From Pogonophryne albipinna (taxonomy: Eukaryota; Chordata; Actinopteri; Perciformes; Artedidraconidae): a DNA stretch of 64,000 bases. Positions 25,390 to 48,350 of this stretch are shown piece by piece. The position numbers and the translations under genes were made by a program. Under the pieces are notes generated by a model. The model did not search any database. It saw only the letters and a list, made by a program, of their open reading frames with translations, and was not told the origin of the DNA. The stretch covers positions 3,409,988 to 3,473,987 of the forward strand of contig CM053258.1 of NCBI GenBank assembly GCA_028583405.1. Reading direction: 5' to 3'. Numbering within the stretch: the first letter of the stretch is position 1; each line of letters opens with the position of its first letter.

Positions 25390-28300
25390 ATGAGACTTAT
25401 ATAGCGCTTTTCTAAAAACTCAAAGACGCTTAGCCTCCTTTTAGCTTAGCGGTGGTGACGTGAAGTCATGTGACCGTGCTGTAGTTCCTTTATAGCCCAA
25501 CATTAGCCTCCTTTTAGCTTAGCGGTGGTGACGTGAAGTCATGTGACCGTGCTGTAGTTCCTTTATAGCCCAACATTAGCCACCTTTAGCTTAGCGGTGG
25601 TGACGTGAAGTCATGTGACCGTGCTGTAGTTCCTTTATAGCCCAACATTAGCCTCCTTTAGCTTAGCGGTGGTGACGTGAAGTCATGTGACCGTGCTGTA
25701 GTTCCTTTATAGCCCAACATTAGCCTCCTTTAGCTTAGCGGTGGTGACGTGAAGTCATGTGACCGTGCTGTAGTTCCTTTATAGCCCAACATTAGCCACC
25801 TTTAGCTTAGCGGTGGTGACGTGAAGTCATGTGACCTTGCTGTAGTTCCTTTATAGCCTAACATTAGCCTCCTTTAGCTTAGCGGTGGTGACGTGAAGTA
25901 ATGTGACCGTTCTGTAGTTCCTTTATAGCCCAACATTAGCCACCTTTAGCTTAGCGGTGGTGACGTGAAGTCATGTGACCGTGCTGTAGTTCCTTTATAG
26001 CCCAACATTAGTCACCTTTAGCTTAGCGGTGGTGACGTGAAGTCATGTGACCGTGCTTTAGTTCCTTTATAGCCCAACATTAGCCACCTTTAGCTTAGTG
26101 GTGGTGACGTGAAGTCATGTGACCGTGCTGTAGTTCCTTTATAGCCCAACATTAGCCTCCTTTAGCTTAGCGGTGGTGATGTGAAGTCATGTGACCGTGC
26201 TTTAGTTCCTTTATAGCCCAACATTAGCCTCCTTTAGCTTAGTGGTGGTGACGTGAAGTCATGTGACCGTGCTGTAGTTCCTTTATAGCCCAACATTAGC
26301 CTCCTTTAGCTTAGCGGTGGTGATGTGAAGTCATGTGACCGTGCTGTAGTTCCTTTATAGCCTAACGTTAGCCTCCTTTAGCTTAGCGGTGGTGACGTGA
26401 AGTCGTGTGTCATAAAGTGGTGTGAATATGTGGAGATATTATCCAGCTGAACAAAATGTGTAAGTATCATAAACATTTAGATTTTTTTCTGCAATTATCC
26501 AAAAGCTAGTAGAAAAATGTCATTGGCTTTAAGTCGAGCAAGTTTCTTGTTTGAAAACCATTCATCTGCCGGTGAACAAGGGATGGGAGAACATTTCCAA
26601 AGACAGTATTTGTTTGTCATTAAATAAATACTTACCATCAAAACATTTGGAGCAGAGGTTCATGGTTTCACTGGACCTGCAGACGCAGAAGAAAAGACAT
26701 TAATGTCAATAACTTCCTCAGACATCCACCCGCACTGAGTCTGTACTTATTACTCCATGTGATGCACACCTAAAAGTGAAATGTGTTTAATTTGAAGACA
26801 ACACCACGGCATCAAGGACAAAAGAGATGATTAAACAAGACTGTACAGAAATGAAACACATGGTTATGGTAATAAAGTATTTAGTTTCCCCCTTCCAACA
26901 ATACCTGCGTCACATTTACGCAGTGTGGCTAAACATAAGTGTGTTGAAGACTGACATGTGGTTCTGGATCCGTAACAAACACTGTTCCCAACACCTCAAG
27001 TGACAATTATATCACATCCTGAACATCTTTCAGAATCACTCAGGACAGGAGGACAGGAAATCAGAGGATTGGGAAGCAATTGGCGTTATAGAGACTTACA
27101 GGAGTAGCATGGTTAGTAGTTAATAACAATGGTACAACTGTTCAATTATCTAACTCATTTTCTGTAAATACACTGATTAGTTCAACACTACTAGTTTCCT
27201 GCGAGCATAGAGACACATTTCAGGCCATTTCCTGTTACATATTTTCATGGAGAATTGGATCTTTCTGCAGTCAAACAAGGGAACATTAAGCTATACAGTC
27301 ACGATTAGTGGGCTTAGCTCAAACCGACACCAGGTACCCTGACCTAATGACATTAAAACAACACCTTTGAATATGCAAACAATGCTTGAAATAAATTGAT
27401 AGGCCTAAATCTAATCAATCAGCTAGAACTCGATTTAGTTTCATGTAAGCATGGAGAGACATTTCTGGAAAACTAAAGCCAGGGCTGCGTTTCACTTCTC
27501 TTATTTTTCATTTCCTCGTTCCTCGGGCTCTGTATCATCGGAAGTTGATTTGTCTGCGCCATCTTGAGTAGCGTCCCAGTGGCCTTATTTGTGACCGAGG
27601 ATCGAGGAACTACGAGACCATCCTCCGGTGAAATCCTTTTTTTTTTTATTCTTTTTTTTTTAAGTCAATTTATTGAACATGTCAGAAACAAAAACATACA
27701 ACAATAATATATATATATTCTTTTTTTCTTCTCACTCAAATTAATAATTATAACAAAGTACAACAAAAAAAAAACCTCTAGCATATATTTTTCTTATAAA
27801 TAAAATATTAGGTCATCGTCATCAGGGACATGTTTGTCTTGTTAATTTGTTTGTTTTTTTACAAAACAATCAGAAAGAAATGACTTTTACAAGAAATAAC
27901 AACAAATGGGATTTTACAGGTCCTGTTCATAACCATTAATGATTTGGCTCCTAAATAATACTTTCAGTTTAGATAGACTTGTACAATATTTCAGTGCATC
28001 GTTACAGTTATTCCACAGACTAACACCTTTGGATGAGATGCAGACACTAGCCCCGCCCCCTTACTGTGTATCGCTCACTGATTGGACGATGCAGCGCATG
28101 CACTGATCTGGCTGCTGTCAGACGATCAGCTGTGCGGCGTCATCACAAACAGACGTCGCTTCACGTGACGCTCCGGAAGAAACGACGTCCCATTGCTCTT
28201 AAAACTCATTTCCCTGCTTCTCGTGGTCTCTCCATGCTTCCTTGGTGAGAGGGACTAGTCGCAGGGAAAGGACGCAAGTGAGGGACGCAAGGAATCCATT

Positions 28301-31300
28301 TAACCGAAGTGAAACGCACCCCATGTCTTGTTTACATTTGCATCGATTACTGGATCTTTCTGCAGTCAAGCGAAGAGTCAAACATTAAGATATACAGTCA
28401 CGATTAGTGGGTTTAGCTCAAACCGACAACAGCTATCCTGCCCATATGACGTTTTAACAACACATTTGAATATGCAAACAATGCATATAGATAAATTGAT
28501 AGGAATCCAATCAATTAGTCCAGAACTGTCTCCATAGCATGCTAAGCTCAAAGTACAACTGACATGTGGAGGGGGATGTGCATCTTAGTCTGATGAAAGA
28601 AAGTCAACGAGCTGAGCCTCACAAGTCGAGTTTGGCATGTCCTAAAGAGGCCACCGTACTTTTAGGCTACACTGTACTGGAAATCGCTCCCAGCTGCCTG
28701 GAGGATTTGGGGGGGGGGGGGGCAGGGGGTGTAAGGGATGCAGGTTTCACTTACAGAGTTCGGTCCTGCAAAAGCCTCTGTGTCAGTCACCTGTTTCGGT
28801 CGTGGCTGCAGTGAGCCAGCCTACTTTCCAACAAAGACAAGAGGGTTTTTTAAACTTTCAGCCGCGATTTTACTGCGGCAGAAAACCACAGGGACAGCAT
28901 TGAGTTACACACTTTCTTACCAGAATACTAAGATCTAAGCTTACTGTAATATGTTCTGTGTATTATACACATTTTTACATATTGATTGTAGTTTTATTTT
29001 GTACAATATCTTTTTTTTTTGTACTTAAATGTTTATGTTCATAGACATATTTTATCCTTTTCCTGCATATCCTTAAATTAACTTCTCATTTAAATAGACA
29101 TATTTTATTCTTAAAAAAGGAGTAACTTGTACAAAACCCAATTTTCACAACTCAAACTTTAGACTCTAGTTTGATGTAGCTTTGCTGCTACACAACTCAT
29201 CAATCTTTATCCTGCATTAGGATTATTTGTTCTCTGTCGAGGCATGGGGGTAGACAAATAAGTTTACTTCGAGAATTTAAGGTATCCATGGAGTGAGTCA
29301 TTGATATAAATATGATAATTTTGAAGGTGAAATATTCCTTTAAAGTTCACGTAACGCACTTTAAAATCACAAAGACGATGGGCAGTTCGACAAACTGGCA
29401 AACCTCGGTTATTTTTAGTCCTCAACTCGGATTTTTGAGTGTATAGACCAGGGGTGTCAAACTCAAGGCCCGGGGGCCAAATCCGGCCCGTGACTTCATT
29501 TTCTGTGGCCCCACAAGAGCTTGCAAAGAATATAATATGTTTATTATATGGTTACATGATGATTTACAGAAGCACGTTGCCCATAAACTACATGTCCCAC
29601 AATGCATCTCAAATTAGACTTTTTTTTTAAATGTCACTTCTGTTTTTTGATTTTGATTTTTTACCCAGAATTTTCTTTTTAAATCATTTTGTGACATTCT
29701 CACTGAAGAGACTTGCAATTATTTGCCCCAGACTTCTGCTTTCAGACGTAGTTAATTATGAAGTTATTATCCAATAATAATCCAATGCAGAGGCAATAAT
29801 GTAATATAATACATTATATATGTATTTTTATATAGTCTTAAAGTTACAACCGGCCCTTTGAGTGCAGCCATAATGCTGATGTGGCCCGCGATTACATTGA
29901 GTTTGACCCCCCTGATATAGACCCTTCTTTCTCCTTGTTTTCTTATCTTTTTGTTGTACCTTTTCCTACTCTCCGTCATGTCTTTCTTCTCCCCTTCTGG
30001 AGCTCTCTTTAATGTTCATTCCCCCCACAATGCAGCCATGAGAGCTGTCAATGGTGCACAGGCTCTGGAGGTTCCTACAGATCCAGGATCCAAACCTGCA
30101 CTGAGGTCGAGGAAGAGAGGCTTGTTCCCCGGCTAGAGACACCTGAACGTCTACAAGAGATCTCACCGTCTATCACTGCATTCCTGCTGGAGAAATGGGC
30201 CTCGGGCAAAGTAACAAGTGGACTTTGGTAGTGATCCCAATCAGTAAGTATATACACTTAAGACACAGACTTCTGGCATTCTGTCCACCACCATGAGGCA
30301 GACCAACTATAATCCAATCCACTGGAACAATGCTAAGCACGGCCTCATCCACAAACTCTCTGACACAAAGTCAACAGAAACTGAAAATGAGACTTCGGGA
30401 AGATAGAAGATTTTTTCCTGGACGTTTAGACTGTACCAGAGAGCCTTATAAAAGTGGAACATTGGTTTCATTCCTGGCCAATAAAAAGCATGAAGGACGA
30501 TAACTTTGTGAAGCTTTGAAACTTTTAAACTATAAAATAAAAAAAGGCAATCTCGAGCAATTCAAACCGATTATATCAGCACTCGTGAAAAATGTATTTG
30601 ATATATGTATTTCATCTTATTCAAATTACATGTGTATGGTTTACTTAATCACTTGCACTATTGTATTTCCATTTAGCACTAGTTGGAGGAGACGAGGACT
30701 TAGTCAGTTACTCCTTAGTCAAAACTACTACTGAGCTATTAAGTAAGACAATAAAGCATTTGAATCTTTAAAAGAAGATATCTACCCATCTCCTTATACA
30801 GGCGGTATGCTAATGAGGGGTTAGGATTTACAACGATGTCAGCTAGACTCCAAAGGTGTCTCACCTCGGGACAATATACTTTAAGTGTACTGATTAATGA
30901 TACCTTTTAAGAGGTGCCTACTATTTAGTAATAAAATGAACAGGATAAACACCATCAGTGGACACACACACACACACACACAAAATCGATGAGTTCCTGA
31001 TGTGTGCCACAGCTCAGAATTACTTATTGATAGGGCTGCTCAATTAATCGTATTTTAATCGCAATTACGGCTTGCAACGATTACGAAAACAACGTAATCG
31101 AAATAAAACGAGTTAAAGTTCAGGGTAATCAACTGTTAAAAACATACTGTTCAAATGTGTTTTCTACACTAAATTGATGTTTTCAAAGTAAATGGATAAT
31201 CGTTTTTAATAATCGTGATATCAATTATTGACCCAAATAATCGAGATTATGATTTTTGCCATAATCGAGCAGCCTTAGTTATTTATGTGCCAGATTTCCA

Positions 31301-32698
31301 AATGTTTAATTCTGTTAAACTCTTCTCTTTTGCTTCTAAACATACACGTACAACTTGGGATCACTTTCATGAGTCTTTGCGTTTCTTTCTATTGATTTCT
31401 AGCATCAAATCATGTTGTAAAATGTGGCTAAAATACAACCAACATCAGACATTAACCGTATTTAAAGAATCCATTTATTGAATAGAGTATTATTTTTGTT
31501 TTCAATAAGGATCTCCTAGAAAACAAAGTGATTTATTCTTAGGAGATTTTTTCAGGAAACTCAAAACCCAATTGTTTCCATATGTCGTGTCCAAAGAGAG
31601 AGAAACGCTAAATGTCTGGGACTTAATAACCCTAACACAAACTAATATTTAGAAGGTAGACTTCTCAATATCCACATAACGTGCGGCTAAAAAGTGCATG
31701 CATTGTTCCACATAAGAGGACCAAAGAAAGAGACCCCTTGTGTACCTATAATTATACAAAATGTACGCACTTTACAGAAGACAGACCCTCACTCCATCCT
31801 GCAGTCCAGGTACGACTAGATGAGAATATTTGGATACCAACAGAAACGCTGCTTAAAACACCTCTAGTTCATCAGATAGCAGCATGCAGAGTGGAAGGAA
31901 CAAACACAGATCAAAGTAGGTCTTTAACCTTCAACGCTATAAAAAGGACTGAATATAGACTGCATGTATTTTCAGTATTTCTCACATATTGCTCGATATT
32001 AGCCGAGAGGAACCAATAGAAGTGCAGAAATATGGGCCAATATGGTGATCAATTAATGTTGATATCAAATATACTGCAGTGCCCCAACAACCTATGATCT
32101 TCTTAACACAGTGTTAGTTTCTGATAATGCTCTACTTGTTCTACAACAAAGCGCTTGTAATAATGATGATTCATTTGGGGGGGTACTTTTACATTGAATG
32201 CTTTTCTACTACATTTAGCTGATTTGACTGGAAATATTTCCAATGCAGGATTTACAACGTTATTCTGTTTTATACCGTTATACAAGTAATATCTTGAGTT
32301 TCTGAACTATCAGTAAGAAGAGCAATATCACCTTGGATTCATGAAACTTGTAATTGGACATATGTCACTATTTTTTTACCGTAGATCTGAAAACATCTTC
32401 CAGCATGGGTTACACATAATCCATGCTTTTAAAGCTCTCCATACTGAATTTTAAACCCTTAAAAAAGCTGAAGATAACCATATTCAAGCAGCTCTTTAAG
32501 AGGCCTTGAGTTTCAGTGACATATGTGGAGTGTGTGCGCGTGTGTGTGTGTGTGTGCACGCATGTACTTTTTACACTGCTATGGTCAATCTTGCACTAAT
32601 TTACATTCCCAAAGATATTGAAGTGACTGTTATTTTGTAAATATATTGATTGTGGTGCTTTTATCTTAATGTGTGCATATGTATAAATGTGTCTGTTG

Positions 32699-32758
<60 letters not shown>

Positions 32759-34038
32759 GGACATACATATTTGTATACATATATTTGCATTTTTTGGATT
32801 CGGGATTGTGGGAAACGGTATTTCGATCTCTGTCTGTACACAAACTGAAAGATTGACAATAAAGTTGACTTTGACTTGACTGACGTACGTATGTATGTAT
32901 GTATGTATGTATGTATGTGTGTGTGTGTATGTGTGTATGTATGTGTGTGTGTGTGTCAGCCAGGTGTCATTCTGAACAGAGGAGCAGGGCTGTAAAACAC
33001 ACATTGCTGCCATTTGTGTCACCTGACAATTGACAGGAGGGTTGCTGGTTCCAGTTTGCTTACTGGGCACCACAAGGCAAATGGGGGTGAGGGGAGGATG
33101 AGGGGAGGGGAGGGGGGGAGGTGGGGCTTAAGGGAGGTAACAAAATGACAAGTCATATGACAATGTACTGTAAAGATAATACCTCTAAACAAGGGGCTAT
33201 TGTCTCACTGCTGGTATTTCACAGTATAGAAGTAGTTTTCCACAATAGAATCACCCATATGTTAGTATAATGGAAGTATTATAGGGGTTAGTGGTGGTTA
33301 GCATGACATGACAGTAACAGTATCTTATGTGCTGCTGCTAGGCAATGTTACAACAGACACTTATAAAATAGAGAAGTCACGTTAGGTTTCCGAGTAAAAA
33401 TAAAAAATGCTTATATGAAGCAATTTTTCCTATGGGGTAACACATCAGACATCATTGAATCACATCCGGTATGCAACACACATCCACTGTTTGACAATGT
33501 AAAAGGGCTGTCAAATAATCCTTAAAGAGGTTTATAACCACTGCTATGTCAGAGGATTTAACCAGAGGGGCTTGTTAATGGTTCAAATTGTGCTTTTCTT
33601 CGATGGGATTCAAGAAAACAGGGCAGGTTTTTAAAGGAACCTGCTGGCAATAAATCATGCTGTATCTACGTGACGTCATCTCCTGCTTTACAAAGCGCCT
33701 TTAAAACACGATTTAAGACGATTAAAATACACATACGGTGTTTCAAATGATAAAGTGGGGTTATACACTTAAAAACAAGTAGACATATAGCTAGTTTTTA
33801 AGATAGGAGATGTATTTATAAGCTAACTTCCCAACCCCCCACTCTCGGCCTGTACAACAGAACAACAACAATGGGACTAGTTGAACCCGTTGAGCGTATT
33901 TCATCCGGATTTACCTTTAAAAGCAAAGAAAGAGGGTTAAATCGTCTTTGTATTTGGTTAGAAATCTTACCCCCAAAAGCCACAGGGACACCGGGGAGGA
34001 AGAGTCGCCGGTTTGCTTCGTTCACTTGTGTCTCCCAT
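17209..34038 (-). CDS. zfand3: zfand3: AN1/A20-type zinc finger protein 3
   Basis: Six coding exons on the minus strand: 33971-34038, 26636-26676, 23201-23404, 22976-23041, 22286-22459 and 17209-17363. They sum to 708 bp, 235 aa (human about 227), with acceptable AG acceptors and GT donors (exon 5 donor is the weaker GTCAGT). The protein starts [20 protein letters not shown]. The N-terminal A20 finger uses C17, C19, C31 and C34 and spans exons 1-2. Exons 3-4 encode a Ser-rich linker (CTG/GCT repeat) and a basic TPTKRPR segment. The C-terminal AN1 finger (about 165-207) starts [20 protein letters not shown] and is completed by the last exon ([15 protein letters not shown]). The family is thought to act in the ubiquitin/proteasome system and, for ZFAND3, in transcription in beta cells. 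btbd9 lies upstream on the same strand. Introns are full of transposons and a 72-bp array. Confidence 0.97.
17977..19072. mobile_element. TTAA-flanked element nested in the hAT
   Basis: TTAA occurs at both borders (17973-17976, 19073-19076). The ends are inverted copies around GAAACCGGCTCGAG (left near 17995, right CTCGAGCCGGTTTCTC near 19041). A TTAA target suggests the piggyBac or Kolobok type. It contains a long inverted-repeat element at 18207-18635. Confidence 0.75.
18207..18635. repeat. Long inverted repeat, innermost level of the nest
   Basis: The left arm (18207 to about 18300: TATGGGGGTTATTCCCTG, TCAAGAGCGTGGTATTTA, GAGAGCATACTTTAT) is repeated in inverted orientation at about 18535-18635. 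The arms are roughly 95 bp with few mismatches, separated by about 235 bp, so the transcript could form a long hairpin. Confidence 0.9.
19221..20364. mobile_element. Inverted-repeat element with CTTTCACACCA ends, nested in the hAT
   Basis: Left end GCCCCTTTCACACCAACGCG and right end CGCTGGTGTGAAAGCCGC are inverted copies. The interior has GAGCT-rich inverted subrepeats (AGCTCCGGCTCGGAGCTGGA near 19250; AGCTCTAGCTCGGAGCTAG near 20318). An ORF at 19018-19509 overlapping it shows no known domain. Superfamily unknown. Confidence 0.75.
20671..21152. other. zfand3 intron 5 spacer
   Basis: A+T-rich intronic sequence between two transposon clusters; nothing else seen. Confidence 0.6.
21153..22232. 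mobile_element. DNA transposon with long terminal inverted repeats
   Basis: Left end TAGGCGCTTTCAAACC plus AGTACTTTTCCCAG; right end CTGGGAAAAGTACTTGGTAT plus GAAAGCGCCTA. The ends match over about 30 bp. Internal GTTCC/GGAAC repeats occur at both ends, with an AAG-repeat at about 21527-21549. No clear target duplication, so the superfamily is undecided. It ends 54 bp downstream of zfand3 exon 5. Confidence 0.8.
22508..22940. mobile_element. MITE with internal 37-bp tandem array (zfand3 intron 4)
   Basis: Starts GCAGAGATGTCAAAAGTACA and ends CTACTTCCCAGCTCTG, short inverted CAGAG termini. Inside, at 22541-22832, about eight copies of a 37-bp unit containing TTCAACATGTAAGAAGTAG and AAAGTACAGGTATTTG. 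The array is not CRISPR: there are no unique spacers. Confidence 0.75.
23405..25311. other. zfand3 intron 2, upstream portion
   Basis: Contains retroelement tail motifs near 23520-23575 (TACAAATAAAGTTTGATTTG) and 23695-23750 (AGCACTTTGTGATCATG ... GCGCTTTATAAATAC). Short open frames (for example 24879-25229 minus) show no domain I recognise. Confidence 0.55.
25312..26410 (+). repeat. 72-bp minisatellite in zfand3 intron 2 (about 14-15 copies)
   Basis: The unit contains TTTAGCTTAGCGGTGGTGAC, GTGAAGTCATGTGACCGTGC and TGTAGTTCCTTTATAGCCCA. Copies differ by scattered single bases (CTTGCT, TTAGTGG, GTGATG). The first copy is split at CAACATTA by (AAT)n plus a retroelement tail (ACTTATATAGCGCTTTTC) at about 25350-25430. 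The array ends about 225 bp before exon 2's donor. Confidence 0.97.
26677..27255. other. zfand3 intron 1, 5' flank of a duplication
   Basis: A+T-rich intronic sequence directly upstream of zfand3 exon 2; no repeat or exon recognised. Confidence 0.55.
27481..28322. mobile_element. TIR element carrying a LINE insertion
   Basis: Left end AGGGCTGCGTTTCACTTC and right end GAAGTGAAACGCACCCCA are inverted copies. A minus-strand LINE 3' end is inserted inside it at about 27635-28040. Confidence 0.75.
27635..28040 (-). pseudogene. LINE ORF2 3'-end fragment with poly(A)
   Basis: On the minus strand, the piece near 28030-27910 can be read as [20 protein letters not shown], like the last exons of fish LINE ORF2, followed by an untranslated stretch ending TTCAATAAATTGAC and A-rich runs at 27638-27662. 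It inserted into the element at 27481-28322. Confidence 0.65.
28531..29440. other. zfand3 intron 1 spacer
   Basis: Contains a G run at about 28710-28722 and A+T-rich sequence; no exon or element recognised. Confidence 0.5.
29449..29914. mobile_element. hAT MITE with CAGGGGTGTCAAACTC ends
   Basis: Left end CAGGGGTGTCAAACTCAAGG, right end TTGAGTTTGACCCCCCTG, flanked by GTATAGAC (29441-29448) and ATATAGAC (29915-29922), a 7-of-8 target duplication. Both ends carry the GGCCC/CCGGCCC subterminal motif typical of this very common vertebrate hAT type. Confidence 0.93.
29923..31022. other. zfand3 intron 1 spacer
   Basis: No exon; a CA tract at about 30963-30982. Short frames show no domain. Confidence 0.5.
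31031..31277. mobile_element. hAT-like MITE rich in AATCG motifs
   Basis: Left end TAGGGCTGCTCAATTAATCG, right end ATAATCGAGCAGCCTTA, inverted copies. Flanks CTTATTGA and GTTATTTA match at 6 of 8 positions. The interior repeats TAATCG/CGATTA. Confidence 0.8.
31286..33970. other. zfand3 intron 1 spacer with TA, GTAT and G-rich tracts
   Basis: Holds (TA)n at 32702-32755, a LINE/SINE-like tail at about 32840-32880 (GACAATAAAGTTGACTTTG), (GTAT)n and (GT)n at 32885-32956 and a GGGGAGG-rich stretch at 33082-33125. No exon seen before exon 1 at 33971. Confidence 0.6.
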
Positions 34039-34540
34039 GACTTCCAACAAAAAAAAAGCCGATATGGAAACGCGAGGCTGGGGGATGAGGCCTGGTTCTT
34101 CTTCAGTGAGGAGAAAGAAAACGGCCCAAGTTAGAGAAAAATTAAAATAAGTCCTGTTTCTTGTTTTAAATCCACAATTGGGGTGAAAAAAGGTGGCGAA
34201 CTCGGCCCCTTTTGGCGACAAAAACCATCCGTTAAGTCAAACAAAACGGCTCAGTTTAAACTGGAATAACTGAAGCAATCAGCTGGACGTTTGGGCGTTT
34301 CGACCGGGGGAAGAAAAGAGGGGTGTCGTGGTTTTACTCGACACTAAAAAGCGTATAAATCCCACAAAATGTCCATAAATGTAGATGAAACCCACTTGTG
34401 GTGGAGTTACATACCTCTAAAGGTACGAGAAAATAAAAGATACATGCATTGAGGAAGGCCTTCCTCTTTTAACTGTCAATCACCACCCCTATTTTACACG
34501 TCGCTGCTACGAAGTATGGTGGGCCGGAAACGCGTCCATC
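34039..34540 (-). promoter_or_regulatory. zfand3: zfand3 5' UTR and likely promoter
   Basis: Directly upstream of the zfand3 start codon on the minus strand. The sequence is richer in CG than its surroundings and lacks repeats; GGGCCGGAAACGCG at about 34520 is an ETS-like site. The transcription start is not visible. Confidence 0.4.
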
Positions 34541-37146
34541 AAACCAGAAATGTCAATATTGCCCAACGAGAGGAAAAACTGTGTAAAATACCTGGCATTT
34601 TAAATGCATATTCACACAATTAAAGACAACTATAAGTCCTAAATGTTACATTTGATGTCGATGTGTAAACTTAAAATGTGTACCCAGATAGAGGGTGTAA
34701 CGGTTTGACTGGCTTTCATCACTGTAATCCGTTTACCAGATTACAGTGAGGACTTTACTCGAATACATTTGCAATTACAAGAAAAGTGAAACAGGATAAC
34801 ATCGTTGGCTGAAATGCAATACATATGTTTGTGGTTTGTTAAAGTTAACCTTAAACGACAGCATGTAAATACTGTACATATATGTGTTGATTAAATTGTA
34901 TTTAAAACAGCATTAACACTTCTAGATCAATGATATAGAATTGTGGATGAATCAGCAACTTTCTGGTGTCTTCCAGTTTTATTTAACCCACATTTATTGA
35001 CTTTTCTGAGCAGCATAACAAGCTGTAAACAGTCACACATTTTATCTTTGTGCTTTTGTGGTGGTGGAAAAGTAGTGCACTAGGGTTTATTGGAGTTTTC
35101 AAAAGGGGAAACTATGTGCTGAAAGATGCTAAATAATCTAAATAAAGAGAATTTAGTCAATACAAGCAACATCTTTTAGATCACACATTGTCATCTGACC
35201 CATCTGTGTTTTAAACAAAATCACAAGACAGAGATAAGTTAGCCATTTCCTGATTGATTAAAAGCTTTGGGGTAACAATTCTTCCATTGATCAGTGCCTT
35301 TATCTGAGATACATCCCACAAAGCTCAACAGGTAATCGTTTCATCCTTGCTTCTTAATTGTTCTGTCATTTGTGTTCGGCTCTCCTTCCCGTCCATTCAT
35401 TGAGAAACAGAAACAAGACAATAGATCTTCAAAATTAGATGTTTTTTTAAATGTTTCATGACAGTAAAACAGCTCCGTAGCCAGCATTACACATCAAACA
35501 TGTTCTAGAGAGCTGCCGGGGCATCAGTGCCTATAGCATGATGAACACGTGTCGACTGATCACTGTTGGTCTGTAACAGAAGATACACATCAATGTATTG
35601 CTTGTATCAAAGAGCTCCGCTGAGTTTAACAGCAGGAAAAAGCAGTCAGCAATGAACAATGTCAGCTGTTTCCATAATCACATTTTTGACAGGCAATGTA
35701 TTGAACAAGAGGCAGTGAAATGCAATCACACGTCAATAGTCAAAACTAATATATATTCAGTAAAACTATCCACAAACATAAAAGGTAGATGGGGGGTGGG
35801 GAGTGTGTTTTTCTACATTAACCTGAACAAACCCTTTTTCAGTTCTCGGGTCGGTTATTAAGGAAGACTTTATCAAACTACGGGTGCTCTTCTAAACTGT
35901 AGATGGCGATGATTTAAGAAGGCGTATCGAAACATCGCTGGGACAGGCTATTCACATCCAATAAAAAAGAGTTCTGCAACACGAACAACTCATAAGTGCA
36001 ACATCAGGACACACAATAAACAAACCACAGCACTGATCGCTTAATTTAAAAACAAAACTCAAGAAAAAAAACACACAAAAGACAGCGAGAGTGTTTAAAT
36101 AAAATCAACATACAAACAGAAATCCAGCACTCCAGTACTGAACTTCAGTCGGAGGAGCCAAGCTGCAATCTTTATTTCTGAGTACTCGAGTACAATAAAG
36201 TGCCGATAGCAGCTGCTCGTGTGTCTACTGAATAGAAACCTTCTTCCTAGCAGCACTAGTGCATACACAATTTGGTCCGAACCACTCAAACCCAATTTTT
36301 GCAGGCTAATTAATGTCCTAATCATTTGTGCTAAGCTATTCCAAGTGCTTAAAATACTAAATCCAGAACTCAATCTAGTTCAAGTGAGGTTTTTCTTGAC
36401 GTATGCATTTTAATTATCAAAAGAGTCACATCAGATCAGGACCAGAGACTTTGTGTCCGGGTGTGAAAGCCTTTCAGCAAATACTTAACAGTGATTACTT
36501 ACTATGCAAATGCATAATTGGATTAAGTGCAAATTGCATACAAATGCCGCAGAGTGCATTAGCTCCAAAGCTTTGGCAAACATTCGAACGATTTAATTCC
36601 AAACTTTGAAAAATACTCGACTGCTACTCTGTTAGCTCGATGGTCTGAAAAGTGAGTCGTCGCTTTAAGACAGTTTTCTTAAAAAAATAGCTTGTTTATG
36701 GAATATATAAATATTTTGGGGAATATTTGCTCGTAAAATTCAGATAGCGACGCTTCCCTTCCAATACTGCTCTGACGCTCTTTGGTGGTGCAGAACGACC
36801 GCGTTTCCGTGTGGTCTTTGGAGAAGTACAAGATCTCACTTTTTCAAGGAAAGTATTTGCAGCTACAGAGTACCTTCACGAAAATGTTGGAGCAAAGATG
36901 TAACGCCTAACCTTCTGTTTCAGAACTGGGACGACTGGAGCCCTAAACGCTGCTGCTGCTACAGATACACCAGTCTCTAATGTTGCACTAATGACAGAAG
37001 GATCACGGGTAATGACAATGAGACGGTCGCCTTTAGCAGCGCTGTAGCAGTGCAGTCTGGGTGATGAAGGCTGTGCAAAAATGGCATTCTGAGGTGAGCG
37101 TTTTTCTCCCGTCCTCTCAACACTTTCCCGACGATAGGCCCAGGTT
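34541..37146. other. Spacer between zfand3 and btbd9, including the btbd9 3' UTR
   Basis: No transposon with clear ends and no exon. The high-coordinate part is probably the btbd9 3' UTR; a minus-strand AATAAA at 36171-36176, about 970 bp after the stop, is one candidate poly(A) signal. Confidence 0.45.
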
Positions 37147-48326
<11,180 letters not shown>

Positions 48327-48344
48327 GGTGGACAGCTGCCAGAC

Positions 48345-48350
48345 TCACAT
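48345..48350 (-). promoter_or_regulatory. btbd9: Start-stop upstream ORF (ATG TGA) in btbd9 5' UTR
   Basis: The likely acceptor of the 5' UTR intron (CTGTTCTAG) is followed at once by ATGTGA, a start codon directly joined to a stop codon, 21 bases upstream of the true ATG (spacer GTCTGGCAGCTGTCCACC lies between). Such minimal uORFs are known to stall ribosomes; a role here is inference. Confidence 0.45.

Larger units (their letters stand above)
27256..28530. repeat. Direct duplication (about 190 bp) separated by a TIR element
   Basis: 27256-27445 and 28348-28530 are direct copies sharing TGGATCTTTCTGCAGTCAA, ATACAGTCACGATTAGTGGG, TTAGCTCAAACCGACA, TTTGAATATGCAAACAATGC and ATAAATTGATAGG, with moderate divergence. 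Between them lies the inverted-repeat element at 27481-28322. Confidence 0.85.

Noticed and set aside
33204..34221. 84-codon ORF extending upstream of the zfand3 start
   Set aside because: The upstream residues do not match the family; the MGDTSERSK start at 34038 agrees with known ZFAND3 proteins, so the extension is 5' UTR.
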